Assembly (NCBI RefSeq): GCF_010998615.1
Contig: NZ_JAAEAH010000001.1
Span: 140,929 to 204,928, forward strand
DNA length: 64,000 nt
Source of the DNA: Myxococcus sp. CA023
Lineage (GTDB): Bacteria > Myxococcota > Myxococcia > Myxococcales > Myxococcaceae
Direction of reading: 5' to 3'
In this document: piece after piece, positions 24,235 to 31,613 of the stretch
Numbering within the stretch: the first letter of the stretch is position 1
How the letters are laid out: the number at the start of each line of letters is the position of its first letter
Program-made: the position numbers and the translations under genes
The notes under the pieces: model-generated
Told to the model about the DNA's origin: nothing
Database searches by the model: none
Seen by the model: the letters and a program-made list of their open reading frames with translations, nothing else

Positions 24235-24921
24235 GTGTCCATCTTGTCCCGCAAAAAACCGCAACGCGCCGCGGATGCCGTGCTCGAAGCGCTCTGCATC
24301 GCCATCTTCGATGGCGAGCTCGCGGAGGGGGACCCTCTTCCTCCGGAGCGGGTGCTCGCAGCGGCTCACGGCGTTTCACGAATCATTGCGCGCCAGGCGG
24401 TGCATGCGCTCGCGGACGCCGGGCTCGTCGAGGTGCGACAGGGAGGAGCATCGCGCGTGCTCGATGTTGCCGCCGCCGATGCTCGGGCGCTCGAGTTCCT
24501 CTTCCGCTACGGATCGCGGCTCCGCACTGGCGGCGCCAGGCTCCGCGAGGACCTGTTCGAGTACCGGCTGTTGTACGTGCTGATGATGCTCGATGCCGCG
24601 CACCGAAAGGGCACCGACGAAGAGCGGCGCGGCCTGCTCGCCCTTGTCGAGGAATGTCCCGTGCAGCCATCCGAAGCCCGTGCACGCCAGCTCGATTCCA
24701 ATTTCTGGCGACACGTTGGCTCGATGGGCCGGAATCAAATCATGCGTATGGAGATGGCGCTCTGGGAGCGCTGGGCGGACCCGGGTGCCCCGCTCGACGG
24801 TAAGCCGGAGGAGCTGCGTTGGTTCTGCCACGTGCTCGCCAAGCAGCTGCTGGCCCGCCAGGACCCGTTGCCCTTCTATCTCGCGACGATACGCCCGACC
24901 TTCGAGCCGGCTCACCGCTGA
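24235..24921 (+). CDS. GntR/FadR-family transcriptional regulator
   Basis: This 228-residue protein has an N-terminal winged helix (about 10-80) with the GntR pattern AIFDGELAEGDPLPPERVLAAA and HGVSRIIARQAVHALADAGLVEVRQGG, and an all-helical C-terminal effector domain of FadR/FCD type (RLLYVLMMLDAAHR, SNFWRHVGSMGRN). The start is a GTG. The palindrome ACTTGGTAACCAAGT lies just upstream, and again before the next gene, so the protein probably represses itself and the amine oxidase until an unknown effector binds. The spacing of 71 bases to the oxidase suits two linked transcripts. Confidence 0.85.
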   Translation: MSILSRKKPQRAADAVLEALCIAIFDGELAEGDPLPPERVLAAAHGVSRIIARQAVHALADAGLVEVRQGGASRVLDVAAADARALEFLFRYGSRLRTGGARLREDLFEYRLLYVLMMLDAAHRKGTDEERRGLLALVEECPVQPSEARARQLDSNFWRHVGSMGRNQIMRMEMALWERWADPGAPLDGKPEELRWFCHVLAKQLLARQDPLPFYLATIRPTFEPAHR

Positions 24922-24966
24922 GCCGGGCCGTCCCGTCACTTCTGTCCTCATTTCTTTGTCCAATTA

Positions 24967-24980
24967 ACTTGGTAACCAAG
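24967..24980 (+). promoter_or_regulatory. Operator of the GntR regulator, copy 2, before the amine oxidase
   Basis: ACTTGGTAACCAAG repeats 14 of the 15 bases of the operator at 24207-24221. It ends 12 bases before the ATG of the amine oxidase and touches its GGAGG ribosome binding site, so a bound repressor would stop transcription there. Two identical palindromes, one before each gene, define a local regulon. Confidence 0.8.
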
Positions 24981-24992
24981 ATGGAGGCTTCA

Positions 24993-26435
24993 ATGAAACT
25001 CCTCAATCGCATCGGTGCAATGGCTTCGATTTCGCGGCGCTTCTTGCTGAAGTGGCCCGCCGCGACCTATGCGGTCTCCGTACTGGGGGCCCGCGACGGC
25101 AGCGCTCATTCCCGAATGAGGAGGGACGTCGACGTCGCCATCGTGGGAGCGGGCCTGTCCGGCCTGTGCGCGGCGCGTTTGCTCGCTCGCGCGGGGCGTA
25201 GCGTCTTGGTGCTCGACGCACGGGATAGGGTGGGCGGCCGCACCCTGAACCAGCGCATCATTGGAAATCGCTGGGTGGACGGCGGGGGGCAGTGGATCGG
25301 CGGGAGTCAGACGCGCGTGATGGCGCTCGCGGATGAGCTGGGAATCCAGCGGGTTCCGCAGTACACGACCGGACTCGGTGTCGCCTACGCCAACGGCACG
25401 CGCATCACGTTCGAGAGGGACACTCCGAGCGCGGAGACGCTACGTATTCAGGTGATGCTCGAGAACCTGTCGCGCCAGGTCCCGCTCGATGCGCCCTGGA
25501 ACGCGGCGGAAGCCGCGCTGCTGGATGCCCAGAGCGTCGCGGACTGGCTCCAGGCGAACAATGTCGGCGCCGAGGCGTCCCAGGCGGTGGCCGCGACGAT
25601 TGGCACGACGTTGAGCGCCAGCCCCGAGAACACCTCTCTCCTCTGGTTCCTATTCTATCTCCGCTCTGCGGGTGGATTCGCGGAGCTCAACGACGGCGCG
25701 CAGCAGCATCGGTTGGAGGGGGGAGCGCAGTCGCTCTCCGTGCGACTCGCGGAGGAACTCGCCGGTAGTGTCGTGCTGGGCGCCCCCGTTCGCCGCATCA
25801 AGGGCTGGTGCTCGGACTCCGTGCTGCTTCATTCCGATGCCGGCACCGTTCGCGCGCGCCGGGCCATCGTTGCGATGATGCCGCGGGACATGCAGCGCAT
25901 CGACTTCACGCCCGCGCTGCCACGCAATCGTGACGCCCTCCAGAGGCATTGGGGCGCTAGCTCGGGCTTCAAGGTGCACATCGTCTTCGACCGTCCTTTC
26001 TGGCGAGACCAAGGCCTCTCGGGGATTGGCTTCATGGACTCAGGGGGCGTGGAGGTGACCTTCGACAGCACACCGGCGGACGGAGCGGTGGGTGTGTTGC
26101 TGGCCTTCGTGAATCCGGCCGCTTCCCGGCTGTCCGCGGCGGCTCGGCGCGAGCGCATCATCGAGGATGTCTCGAAGCTCTTCGGGGAGCAGGCCCGGGC
26201 GCCCCTCGACTACGTCGAGCAGGATTGGACGCGCGAGACCTGGACCGCCGGCTGTGTCTCGCCGCAGCCCCCGGGGTTGATTTCGTCGTCTGGCAGCGCG
26301 CTCAAGGCGCCCACCGGGCGAATCCACTGGGCAGGCACCGAGACTTCGGGGGTCTGGTGCGGGTATATCGAAGGGGCCATCCGCGCAGGGGAGCGTGCCG
26401 CAGCCGAGGTGCTAGAGCAGCTTGCTTTTGATTGA
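24993..26435 (+). CDS. Flavin monoamine oxidase with Tat-like signal
   Basis: The 480-residue protein is a FAD-dependent amine oxidase (MAO/putrescine oxidase type). It shows DVAIVGAGLSGLCAARLLAR (GxGxxG at 52-57), LDARDRVGGRTLN, GGQWIGGSQTRVMAL, and near the end IHWAGTETSGVWCGYIEGAI with GERAAAEVL, the usual C-terminal FAD site. In MAOs the flavin is bound to a Cys in SGG.C; no such motif is seen here, so the flavin is probably not covalent. Residues 14-19 read SRRFLL before a hydrophobic stretch, as in Tat signals, which fits a folded flavoprotein. The ATG at 24993 has GGAGG five bases before it; an upstream ATG at 24981 lies within the operator region. The substrate amine is unknown. Confidence 0.85.
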   Translation: MKLLNRIGAMASISRRFLLKWPAATYAVSVLGARDGSAHSRMRRDVDVAIVGAGLSGLCAARLLARAGRSVLVLDARDRVGGRTLNQRIIGNRWVDGGGQWIGGSQTRVMALADELGIQRVPQYTTGLGVAYANGTRITFERDTPSAETLRIQVMLENLSRQVPLDAPWNAAEAALLDAQSVADWLQANNVGAEASQAVAATIGTTLSASPENTSLLWFLFYLRSAGGFAELNDGAQQHRLEGGAQSLSVRLAEELAGSVVLGAPVRRIKGWCSDSVLLHSDAGTVRARRAIVAMMPRDMQRIDFTPALPRNRDALQRHWGASSGFKVHIVFDRPFWRDQGLSGIGFMDSGGVEVTFDSTPADGAVGVLLAFVNPAASRLSAAARRERIIEDVSKLFGEQARAPLDYVEQDWTRETWTAGCVSPQPPGLISSSGSALKAPTGRIHWAGTETSGVWCGYIEGAIRAGERAAAEVLEQLAFD

Positions 26436-26535
26436 GTGACGCTGCTCCGGGGCCGCACCCCCTGCTGCGCTTACGGGTGAGCGACATGAATCCTGCGGGG
26501 AGGCGCGTGTCCCGCAACGAGCCGGATTTCATCCG

Positions 26536-26628
26536 TCCCGGGAGCGCGCTCGGCCTGCCCACTTGGCGGGCCAGCGCCGCGGCACTCACCGCGCCCGGCC
26601 CCACCATCTGTGCCTTGAATGCGTCCGG
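26536..26628 (-). pseudogene. Transposase helix-turn-helix remnant
   Basis: The minus strand encodes DAFKAQMVGPGAVSAAALAR followed by QVGRPSALPGR. This resembles the N-terminal HTH of an IS3-like transposase of myxobacteria (AFKxQMVxRMxGPxAVSAxALA pattern), with about three residues missing after QMV and the part after QVG degraded. No downstream catalytic domain or terminal inverted repeat is seen. The 285-base gap 26436-26720 holds nothing else. Confidence 0.45.
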
Positions 26629-26720
26629 TACGGCACCGCGTCCTGTCTGCTCTCGCCCCCGCATGGAGGGCAGCCCGGCCGGTCAGCCGAGGCGGCAACT
26701 TCCCTGACACAGGGGGGGCG

Positions 26721-26946
26721 TCAGAGCGCCGCGAAGATGTCGCCGAGGGTGGCGAGCATCGACTCCGAGTTCCGCACCTGGAACGTCGCCGCCTGGACGC
26801 TCGCGGATTCGATGCGGTCGACGCGGAGCATGCGCACCGCTCCGCGCAAGTGGTCCCAGACGAGCAGGTACCACGCGGGCCAGCTCAGCAGCAGGTAGTG
26901 CGGCTCCACGATGCGCACCGTGCGCTGCCCACCAGGGGCAAGCCGC
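26721..26946 (-). pseudogene. 3' remnant of a WYL-domain regulator
   Basis: About 70 codons remain open up to a stop at 26721-26723. They encode RTVRIVEPHYLLLSWPAWYL, LVWDHLRGAVRMLRVDRIES and a final LATLGDIFAAL. The AWYLLVWD and RMLRVDRI segments are the core of the WYL domain of YafY-type regulators. The N-terminal winged helix and first half of the WYL domain are missing: the DUF3565-GNAT gene ends at 26947, so upstream sequence in this frame is that gene's other frame. It is a truncated, presumably inactive gene. Confidence 0.65.
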
Positions 26947-27837
26947 TCACGGGCGCGAGCGGCTCCGCTCCTGGATGAAGAACTCGAGGTCCTCGTCCTG
27001 CCCCAGATGGCGGAGCGCGCGCGCCTGGTGGCCAGCGTGGCGAAAGCCGGCCTTCTCCAGCACACGCCGGGAGCCGGGGTTGCGGGAGAAACAGCTGGCA
27101 TGGAGGGATTCCAGCCCGAGCGTCTCGAAGCCGTAGCGGACCAGGGCCTGGGCTGCCTCCGTCCCAAAGCCCTGTCCCCAGTACGCGCGGCCGAGCCAGT
27201 ATGAGAGCTCGGCCGTGCGAGGGCGCTCCTCGTCGGCCTCCACCAGCCCGGCCAGGCCCATGAACTCGCCAGACTCGGAATGGCCGAGCGCGAAGACATG
27301 GGAACGTGCATCCAGCGAGGCAATCCAGGCTTCCGCCATGCCGTCCTCGAACGGATGTGGGATTCCCGCCGCGTTCGCCGCCACCTCGCGGTCACCCGCC
27401 AGGCGCTGAATGGAATGGGCGTCTTCAGGGAGGAGGGGACGGAGAATCATCCGGGCACTTACGAGGGCTCCCTCCCCGCGCTCAGGGGCGAGCGCGCGCC
27501 GGATGACAGGGCGCAGGTCGGCCGTACCGAGCGCGTCCAGGGCAAGCTCCCATCGGCCCTCGGCGCAGAGCCCGCTCAGGCCGCCGTCGTCATGGGCCCG
27601 CAGGGCCACCGTCCGCAGCGCTTCGCGAACCGCCTCGGCGACCGCGTGCCCTGCTTCGTCACAACGCTTGCAATCGAGCTCGACACCGAGGCGGCTGCGC
27701 CTCCCGTCCTCGGAGAGGACCCAGGGGCGCACCATCCAGGGCGGGTCATGGCGCATGTGCTGCCGGTGGCCACACTCGAGGTCAGCCACCCAGTGGTCTT
27801 CCCGGTCGAGGTGGAAGCCTGTGATTTTCTGCTTCAT
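26947..27837 (-). CDS. DUF3565 - linker - GNAT acetyltransferase fusion
   Basis: The 296-residue protein joins three parts. Residues 1-60 are a DUF3565 domain (MKQKITGFHLDREDHWVADL, then CGHRQHMRHDPPW, RPWVL and CKRC), with Cys and His residues that could bind a metal. Residues about 60-120 are a helical segment (GGLSGLCAEGRWELALDAL). Residues about 125-296 are a GNAT acetyltransferase of the RimJ/RimL type (MILRPLLPEDAHSIQRL, ELSYWLGRAYWGQGFGTEA, NPGSRRVLEKAGF), with the acetyl-CoA loop in YWGQGFGTEA. RimJ/L relatives acetylate protein N-termini or small molecules. The true substrate is unknown. AGGGA precedes the ATG. Confidence 0.8.
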   Translation of the reverse strand: MKQKITGFHLDREDHWVADLECGHRQHMRHDPPWMVRPWVLSEDGRRSRLGVELDCKRCDEAGHAVAEAVREALRTVALRAHDDGGLSGLCAEGRWELALDALGTADLRPVIRRALAPERGEGALVSARMILRPLLPEDAHSIQRLAGDREVAANAAGIPHPFEDGMAEAWIASLDARSHVFALGHSESGEFMGLAGLVEADEERPRTAELSYWLGRAYWGQGFGTEAAQALVRYGFETLGLESLHASCFSRNPGSRRVLEKAGFRHAGHQARALRHLGQDEDLEFFIQERSRSRP

Positions 27838-27945
27838 CGGTCCCTGTGTCGTTGGAGGCGGGTGACACGATAGGGATGGAGTCGCGGCGAGCGGAAGCGC
27901 CGCGACAACGTCGCAAGACCTTCTCTGGAAATGCCAGCTTGCGGC

Positions 27946-28950
27946 TCAGGGGCGGACGACGCAGCGGAACCCGATGTGCGACGTGCCGCTGTCCACGGCC
28001 TGGGGGGAGCGCGCCGCCGGGCGGTAACGCAGGCAGTAGTTCGGCGCGCACAGGTGGCTGCCGCCCTTGAGGACGCGGCGGGGAATCTTCACCTTCGGCA
28101 GGCACGGGTCCATGCTGCGATCCGACGTGGCCGGTCCCCGCGGATTGACGGGGATGCAGCAGGGCTTTCCGCCGTTCCCCTCGTGCCGCTCCTGGTACCA
28201 GTCCGAGGTCCACTCCCACACGTTGCCGGCCATGTCGAAGAGGCCGTAGGCGTTCGGTGGGAAGTTGCCCACCGGGGACGTGCCCTCGAAGCCATCCGTG
28301 TTCAGGTTCTGCCAGGGGAACTCCCCCTGCCAGGTGTTGGCCATCAGCTTGCCACCCGGCGCGAACTCGTCGCCCCAGACGTAGACCTTCCGGTCCAGGC
28401 CTCCGCGCGCGGCGTACTCCCATTCCGCCTCGGTGGGCAGCGCCTTGCCCGCCCAGTGCGCATAGGCGAGCGCGTCCTCGAAGCAGACGTGCACCACCGG
28501 ATATTGTTCGCGCCCCTGCCAGGTGCTGCCCGCGCCTTCGGGGTGTTTCCAGCAGGCGCCCGCCGTATAAAACCACCACTGCGTCAGGTCGCGCAGGTCC
28601 ACGCGAGCGAGCGTCTTCTTGAAGACGAGCGAGCCCGGGACGAGCAGCGCTGGATTCGCGCCGGGAAAGTCGTCGGGGTTCAAGGGGCGCTCGGCCACGG
28701 TGACGTAGCCGGTGGCCTCCACGAAGCGCGCGAAGTCCGCGTTCGTCACCACCTGGCTGTCCATCCAGAAGTCCGTCACCGTCACCTGGTGTGTCGGCCG
28801 CTCCTCCGGATAGTGATGGTCCGAGCCCATCCAGAACGTCCCACCGGGGATGTAGACCATGCCCGGCAGCGAGCGGGCTTCCTGCCCCACGCCTTCCTCG
28901 AGGGGCCGGCCGCCCTGGGCCGGGACTTCGTCGATGACGTCGATGCTCAT
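27946..28950 (-). CDS. Formylglycine-generating-enzyme family protein (SUMF1/FGE)
   Basis: This 334-residue protein has the FGE-sulfatase fold: GMVYIPGGTFWMGSDHHYPE at about 34-53, GKALPTEAEWEYAARGG, NVWEWTSDWY, and a C-terminal SHLCAPNYCLRYRPAARSP with GFRCV. Cys-x4-Cys in LCAPNYC corresponds to the copper-binding cysteine pair that catalyses conversion of a sulfatase cysteine to formylglycine, so the protein may be a true FGE, unlike many SUMF1-fold relatives without the cysteines. GGAGG lies before the chosen ATG at 28950. No sulfatase gene is in the window, so its client must lie elsewhere. It is divergent from the membrane protein at 29144. Confidence 0.85.
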   Translation of the reverse strand: MSIDVIDEVPAQGGRPLEEGVGQEARSLPGMVYIPGGTFWMGSDHHYPEERPTHQVTVTDFWMDSQVVTNADFARFVEATGYVTVAERPLNPDDFPGANPALLVPGSLVFKKTLARVDLRDLTQWWFYTAGACWKHPEGAGSTWQGREQYPVVHVCFEDALAYAHWAGKALPTEAEWEYAARGGLDRKVYVWGDEFAPGGKLMANTWQGEFPWQNLNTDGFEGTSPVGNFPPNAYGLFDMAGNVWEWTSDWYQERHEGNGGKPCCIPVNPRGPATSDRSMDPCLPKVKIPRRVLKGGSHLCAPNYCLRYRPAARSPQAVDSGTSHIGFRCVVRP

Positions 28951-29143
28951 GTGCGTGCCTCCTTCCCTGCGAGAACGGAGGGGCGCGCCGTGCCCCGGCA
29001 GCAAACGTGGGGGCCACGCGGCACGGAACAATCCGGCCCTCAGGGGTAGGCCTCGTGTCCGCGCCTGCTCCTGCCGGTCGTCGCCCGGCCGGGGGGCGCT
29101 TGTGGGTTCCTGGACGCAGCCACACCGTGGAGACGGCGCCCTC

Positions 29144-30286
29144 ATGGACCCGCACTCGACGATTGCCGAATTCTCCCTGGTGAAGGGCGGGCTGCTCTTC
29201 GAGACCGAGCGCCGGCTCCGGCGGGGGCCGCGCAAGCGTTATGACCCCGTGTTGCGGGCGCTGGCCTTCTCGGCGATCGGCTGGTTGCCCCTGCTGATCT
29301 TCACGCTGCCTTCGGGCGGGCCGACCGTGGGCTCCCTGTTCAGGGAACTCCAGGTCCATGCGCAGTTGCTGGTGGCGCTACCCGTGCTCCTCGCCGCGGA
29401 GCCCTACATCGACGGCCGCCTGGCTTTCGCGGTCCGCCAGTTCCTCAATTCGAACCTGGTGGCGACGGACGGCCTCCAGACGTTCGCAGCGGATGCCCGG
29501 CGCGCCATGCGGTGGCGGGACAGCTATATCGTGGAGGCGCTGCTGCTCATCCTGGCGTACGCCCTCACGTTCATCACCCCGGCCGACGCCACCCGGTCGT
29601 GGACCGTCAGCGGTGACGGGTTCTCCATGGCGGGGTGGTGGAACCTCGCCGTGAGCCAACCCCTGTTCCGTTTCCTGGCGCTCCGGTGGATCTGGCGTGG
29701 CGTCGTGTGGAGCGCCTTCCTGCTGCGTGTGTCACGTCTGCCGTTGACCCTGGTTCCGACACATCCGGACATGATGGGCGGGCTCGGGTTCCTGCCCATC
29801 TGCCAGGCCAGCTTTTCGCCCGTGGTGTTCTCCCTGGCCGTGGTGGTGGCGGCATACACGTCCCGGGTGGAGCCCAAGGACCTATCGGCCAACCCCGCGG
29901 CCTACGTGATTCCGCTGGTGGTCATCGCGGCCGGCGCGGTGGTGCTGGTGTTCGCGCCGATGAGCTTCTTCGTGCCCCAGCTCGTGCGGGCGAAGCGGAT
30001 CGGTGACGAGGACTTCTCGAAGGTCGCGGCCAAGCACTCGTGGCAGTTCGAACACAAGTGGTTCAGGGGCGGACCGGAGCCGGAGCTGCTGGGCGTACCG
30101 GAGATGTCCTCGCTGGCGGACATCGGCACGGCCTTCACCCTGGCGCGGAGGATGCGCCTGTTTCTCTGGGACAAGATGGCCCTGCTGGCCGTGGTGGGGG
30201 CGGCGCTGGCGCCACTGCTCATGTTGCTGGTGATGGACCGGCAGTTCATCTCCGTCCTCAAGTTCATCCACGATGGCTTGAGGTGA
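29144..30286 (+). CDS. Unrecognised multi-pass inner-membrane protein
   Basis: The 380-residue protein has about six to seven hydrophobic segments: around residues 42-60, 75-90, 130-150, 188-205, 225-245, 260-285 and 335-352. Polar parts include ETERRLRRGPRKRYDP near the start and KVAAKHSWQFEHKWFRGGPE before the last helix. I recognise no family. The ATG at 29144 is chosen because the upstream part of the frame has the composition of a shadow frame. It is transcribed divergently from the FGE gene, across 193 bases. Confidence 0.6.
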   Translation: MDPHSTIAEFSLVKGGLLFETERRLRRGPRKRYDPVLRALAFSAIGWLPLLIFTLPSGGPTVGSLFRELQVHAQLLVALPVLLAAEPYIDGRLAFAVRQFLNSNLVATDGLQTFAADARRAMRWRDSYIVEALLLILAYALTFITPADATRSWTVSGDGFSMAGWWNLAVSQPLFRFLALRWIWRGVVWSAFLLRVSRLPLTLVPTHPDMMGGLGFLPICQASFSPVVFSLAVVVAAYTSRVEPKDLSANPAAYVIPLVVIAAGAVVLVFAPMSFFVPQLVRAKRIGDEDFSKVAAKHSWQFEHKWFRGGPEPELLGVPEMSSLADIGTAFTLARRMRLFLWDKMALLAVVGAALAPLLMLLVMDRQFISVLKFIHDGLR

Positions 30287-30327
30287 CGCGGGCCCGGAGG
30301 GCTCCGGGGCCGGTCATGCCGATGCGC

Positions 30328-30945
30328 TCAGAACGTGGCGCCGACGTTCAGCGTGGCGTTGTAGCTGGAGCCTCCCGCGAACGTGACGTCTGTCACGGGC
30401 TGGTTCTCCGCGGGCGGCAGCGTGGGGACGAGCTCCTGGTTGAAGAGGAGGTTGTAGTTGGCCCGCAAGTCCGCGGTGAAGGAGCCGGTGTAGAAGCGCA
30501 GCCCCGCGCCCAGCGGCACGGCGCCAGCGGTGTCGTCGCGGTAGCCCAGCGCTTCCGCGCCGCGGCGGACGTTGTACCAGTTCATGCCGAGTCCGCCGAG
30601 GAGGTACGGCTGCACGGGGCTCGCCGTCAGGCCGATGGTGGCCACGGCCTGACCTCCGTTGCGGACGATGTCCGGGTTTCGCGCCAGGTCCTCCAGGCCG
30701 CGCCGGTCGAGCTTGTTGATGGCGCCGGTGTAGCCCAGCTCGATGCCCAGCACGGTGGACGGTTTGAGCGTGGCCGTGGCGCCGTACGCCGCACCCGGAT
30801 CGATTCGGGGGGCCAGCCCACCGCTGTAGCCCTCTACGCCGCCGCCCACGGTGACGGTGAGCCCGCGCATGTCGGACTCGCCCTTGGCCAGCGCCGTGCC
30901 TCCGCACAACGTGCCCGCGACGATTAGTGCCTGGATCCGTTTCAT
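30328..30945 (-). CDS. Outer-membrane beta-barrel protein
   Basis: The 205-residue protein starts MKRIQALIVAGTLCGGTALA, a cleavable signal peptide. The mature part alternates short hydrophobic strands with turns (LTVTVGGGVEGYSGG, YGATATLKPSTVLGIELGYT, VQPYLLGGLGMNWYNV, GLRFYTGSFTADLRANYNL) and ends in NATLNVGATF, with the terminal Phe recognised by the barrel assembly machinery. It resembles the small OmpW/OmpA-like eight-strand barrels of myxobacteria. No function can be inferred. The 286 bases upstream (30946-31231) also carry the divergent riboswitch. Confidence 0.7.
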   Translation of the reverse strand: MKRIQALIVAGTLCGGTALAKGESDMRGLTVTVGGGVEGYSGGLAPRIDPGAAYGATATLKPSTVLGIELGYTGAINKLDRRGLEDLARNPDIVRNGGQAVATIGLTASPVQPYLLGGLGMNWYNVRRGAEALGYRDDTAGAVPLGAGLRFYTGSFTADLRANYNLLFNQELVPTLPPAENQPVTDVTFAGGSSYNATLNVGATF

Positions 30946-31170
30946 TCCGAGCGCCTCCAAAAGACGGGGTTGTTCCGCCAGGAAGCTGGGGCCGCGGACA
31001 GGCCGGTTCAAGGCGAGTCGGCAAGGCATCTCCGCGAGCCCTCCCCAGCGAGCCTGTGTCCCACCGCCGGGCACCTCCCCCGGGCGGTGGCATGTCCGGC
31101 CGGGTTGAACTGGGAGTCGCGTGGCTTTATAGAGGGGGGCGCCAGCGGCCTCATCGTGAGGGTGTCTGGC

Positions 31171-31211
31171 CCGGACGAGGCGCGCCGTACCCGGTCAGGA
31201 AAAGACGACGC
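31171..31211 (+). ncRNA. Guanidine-III riboswitch (ykkC-III)
   Basis: The 41 bases begin CCGGACGAGGCGCGCCGTAC, go on CCGGTCAGGAAAAGACGACG and end with C. From memory they differ at about three positions from the guanidine-III aptamer of Thermobifida fusca, a pseudoknot that binds guanidinium. The element ends 20 bases before the ATG of a Gdx/SugE exporter gene, the class it usually controls. Bases ACGAC at 31206-31210 can pair with GTCGT at 31223-31227, between the GGGAG site and the start, which suggests control of translation: ligand binding would hold the aptamer strand and free the ribosome binding site. This mechanism is inferred. Confidence 0.92.
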
Positions 31212-31231
31212 GACAACGGGAGTCGTACGTC

Positions 31232-31552
31232 ATGTCCTGGATTCTACTCGTCATCGCAGGGGTGCTCGAGGTCGGTTGGGCCATCGGTCTCAAGTACACC
31301 GAGGGCTTCACCCGGCTGGTACCAAGCGTCCTCACGGGCGCTGCCATCGTCGCCAGCATGGTGCTCTTGGGGATCGCCACGAAGAACCTGCCCATTGGCA
31401 CGGCCTATGGTGTTTGGGTCGGCATTGGCGCCGTGGGCGCGGCCATCATGGGCATCGTGCTCTTCAATGAGCCGGCCACGCCCGCGCGCATCTTCTTCCT
31501 GGTGCTGCTGCTCACCTCCATCGTGGGCTTGAAGGTCACCAGCGGCCGGTAG
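31232..31552 (+). CDS. gdx: Guanidinium exporter of the SMR family (Gdx/SugE)
   Basis: The 106-residue protein has four transmembrane helices and the small multidrug resistance signatures [20 protein letters not shown], with the conserved membrane Glu (AGVLEVGWA), and [19 protein letters not shown]. The [12 protein letters not shown] segment and the riboswitch point to the Gdx subtype, which exchanges guanidinium for protons, rather than an EmrE-type multidrug pump. Antiparallel dimers are known for the family; one gene is enough. The ATG follows a GGGAG by about ten bases. Confidence 0.92.
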   Translation: MSWILLVIAGVLEVGWAIGLKYTEGFTRLVPSVLTGAAIVASMVLLGIATKNLPIGTAYGVWVGIGAVGAAIMGIVLFNEPATPARIFFLVLLLTSIVGLKVTSGR

Positions 31553-31613
31553 GTGGCCCTTCGGTGCTGATTTCCCGGGCGCTGCCTTGAAGGCAGCGCT
31601 ACACGTGGGGGTC

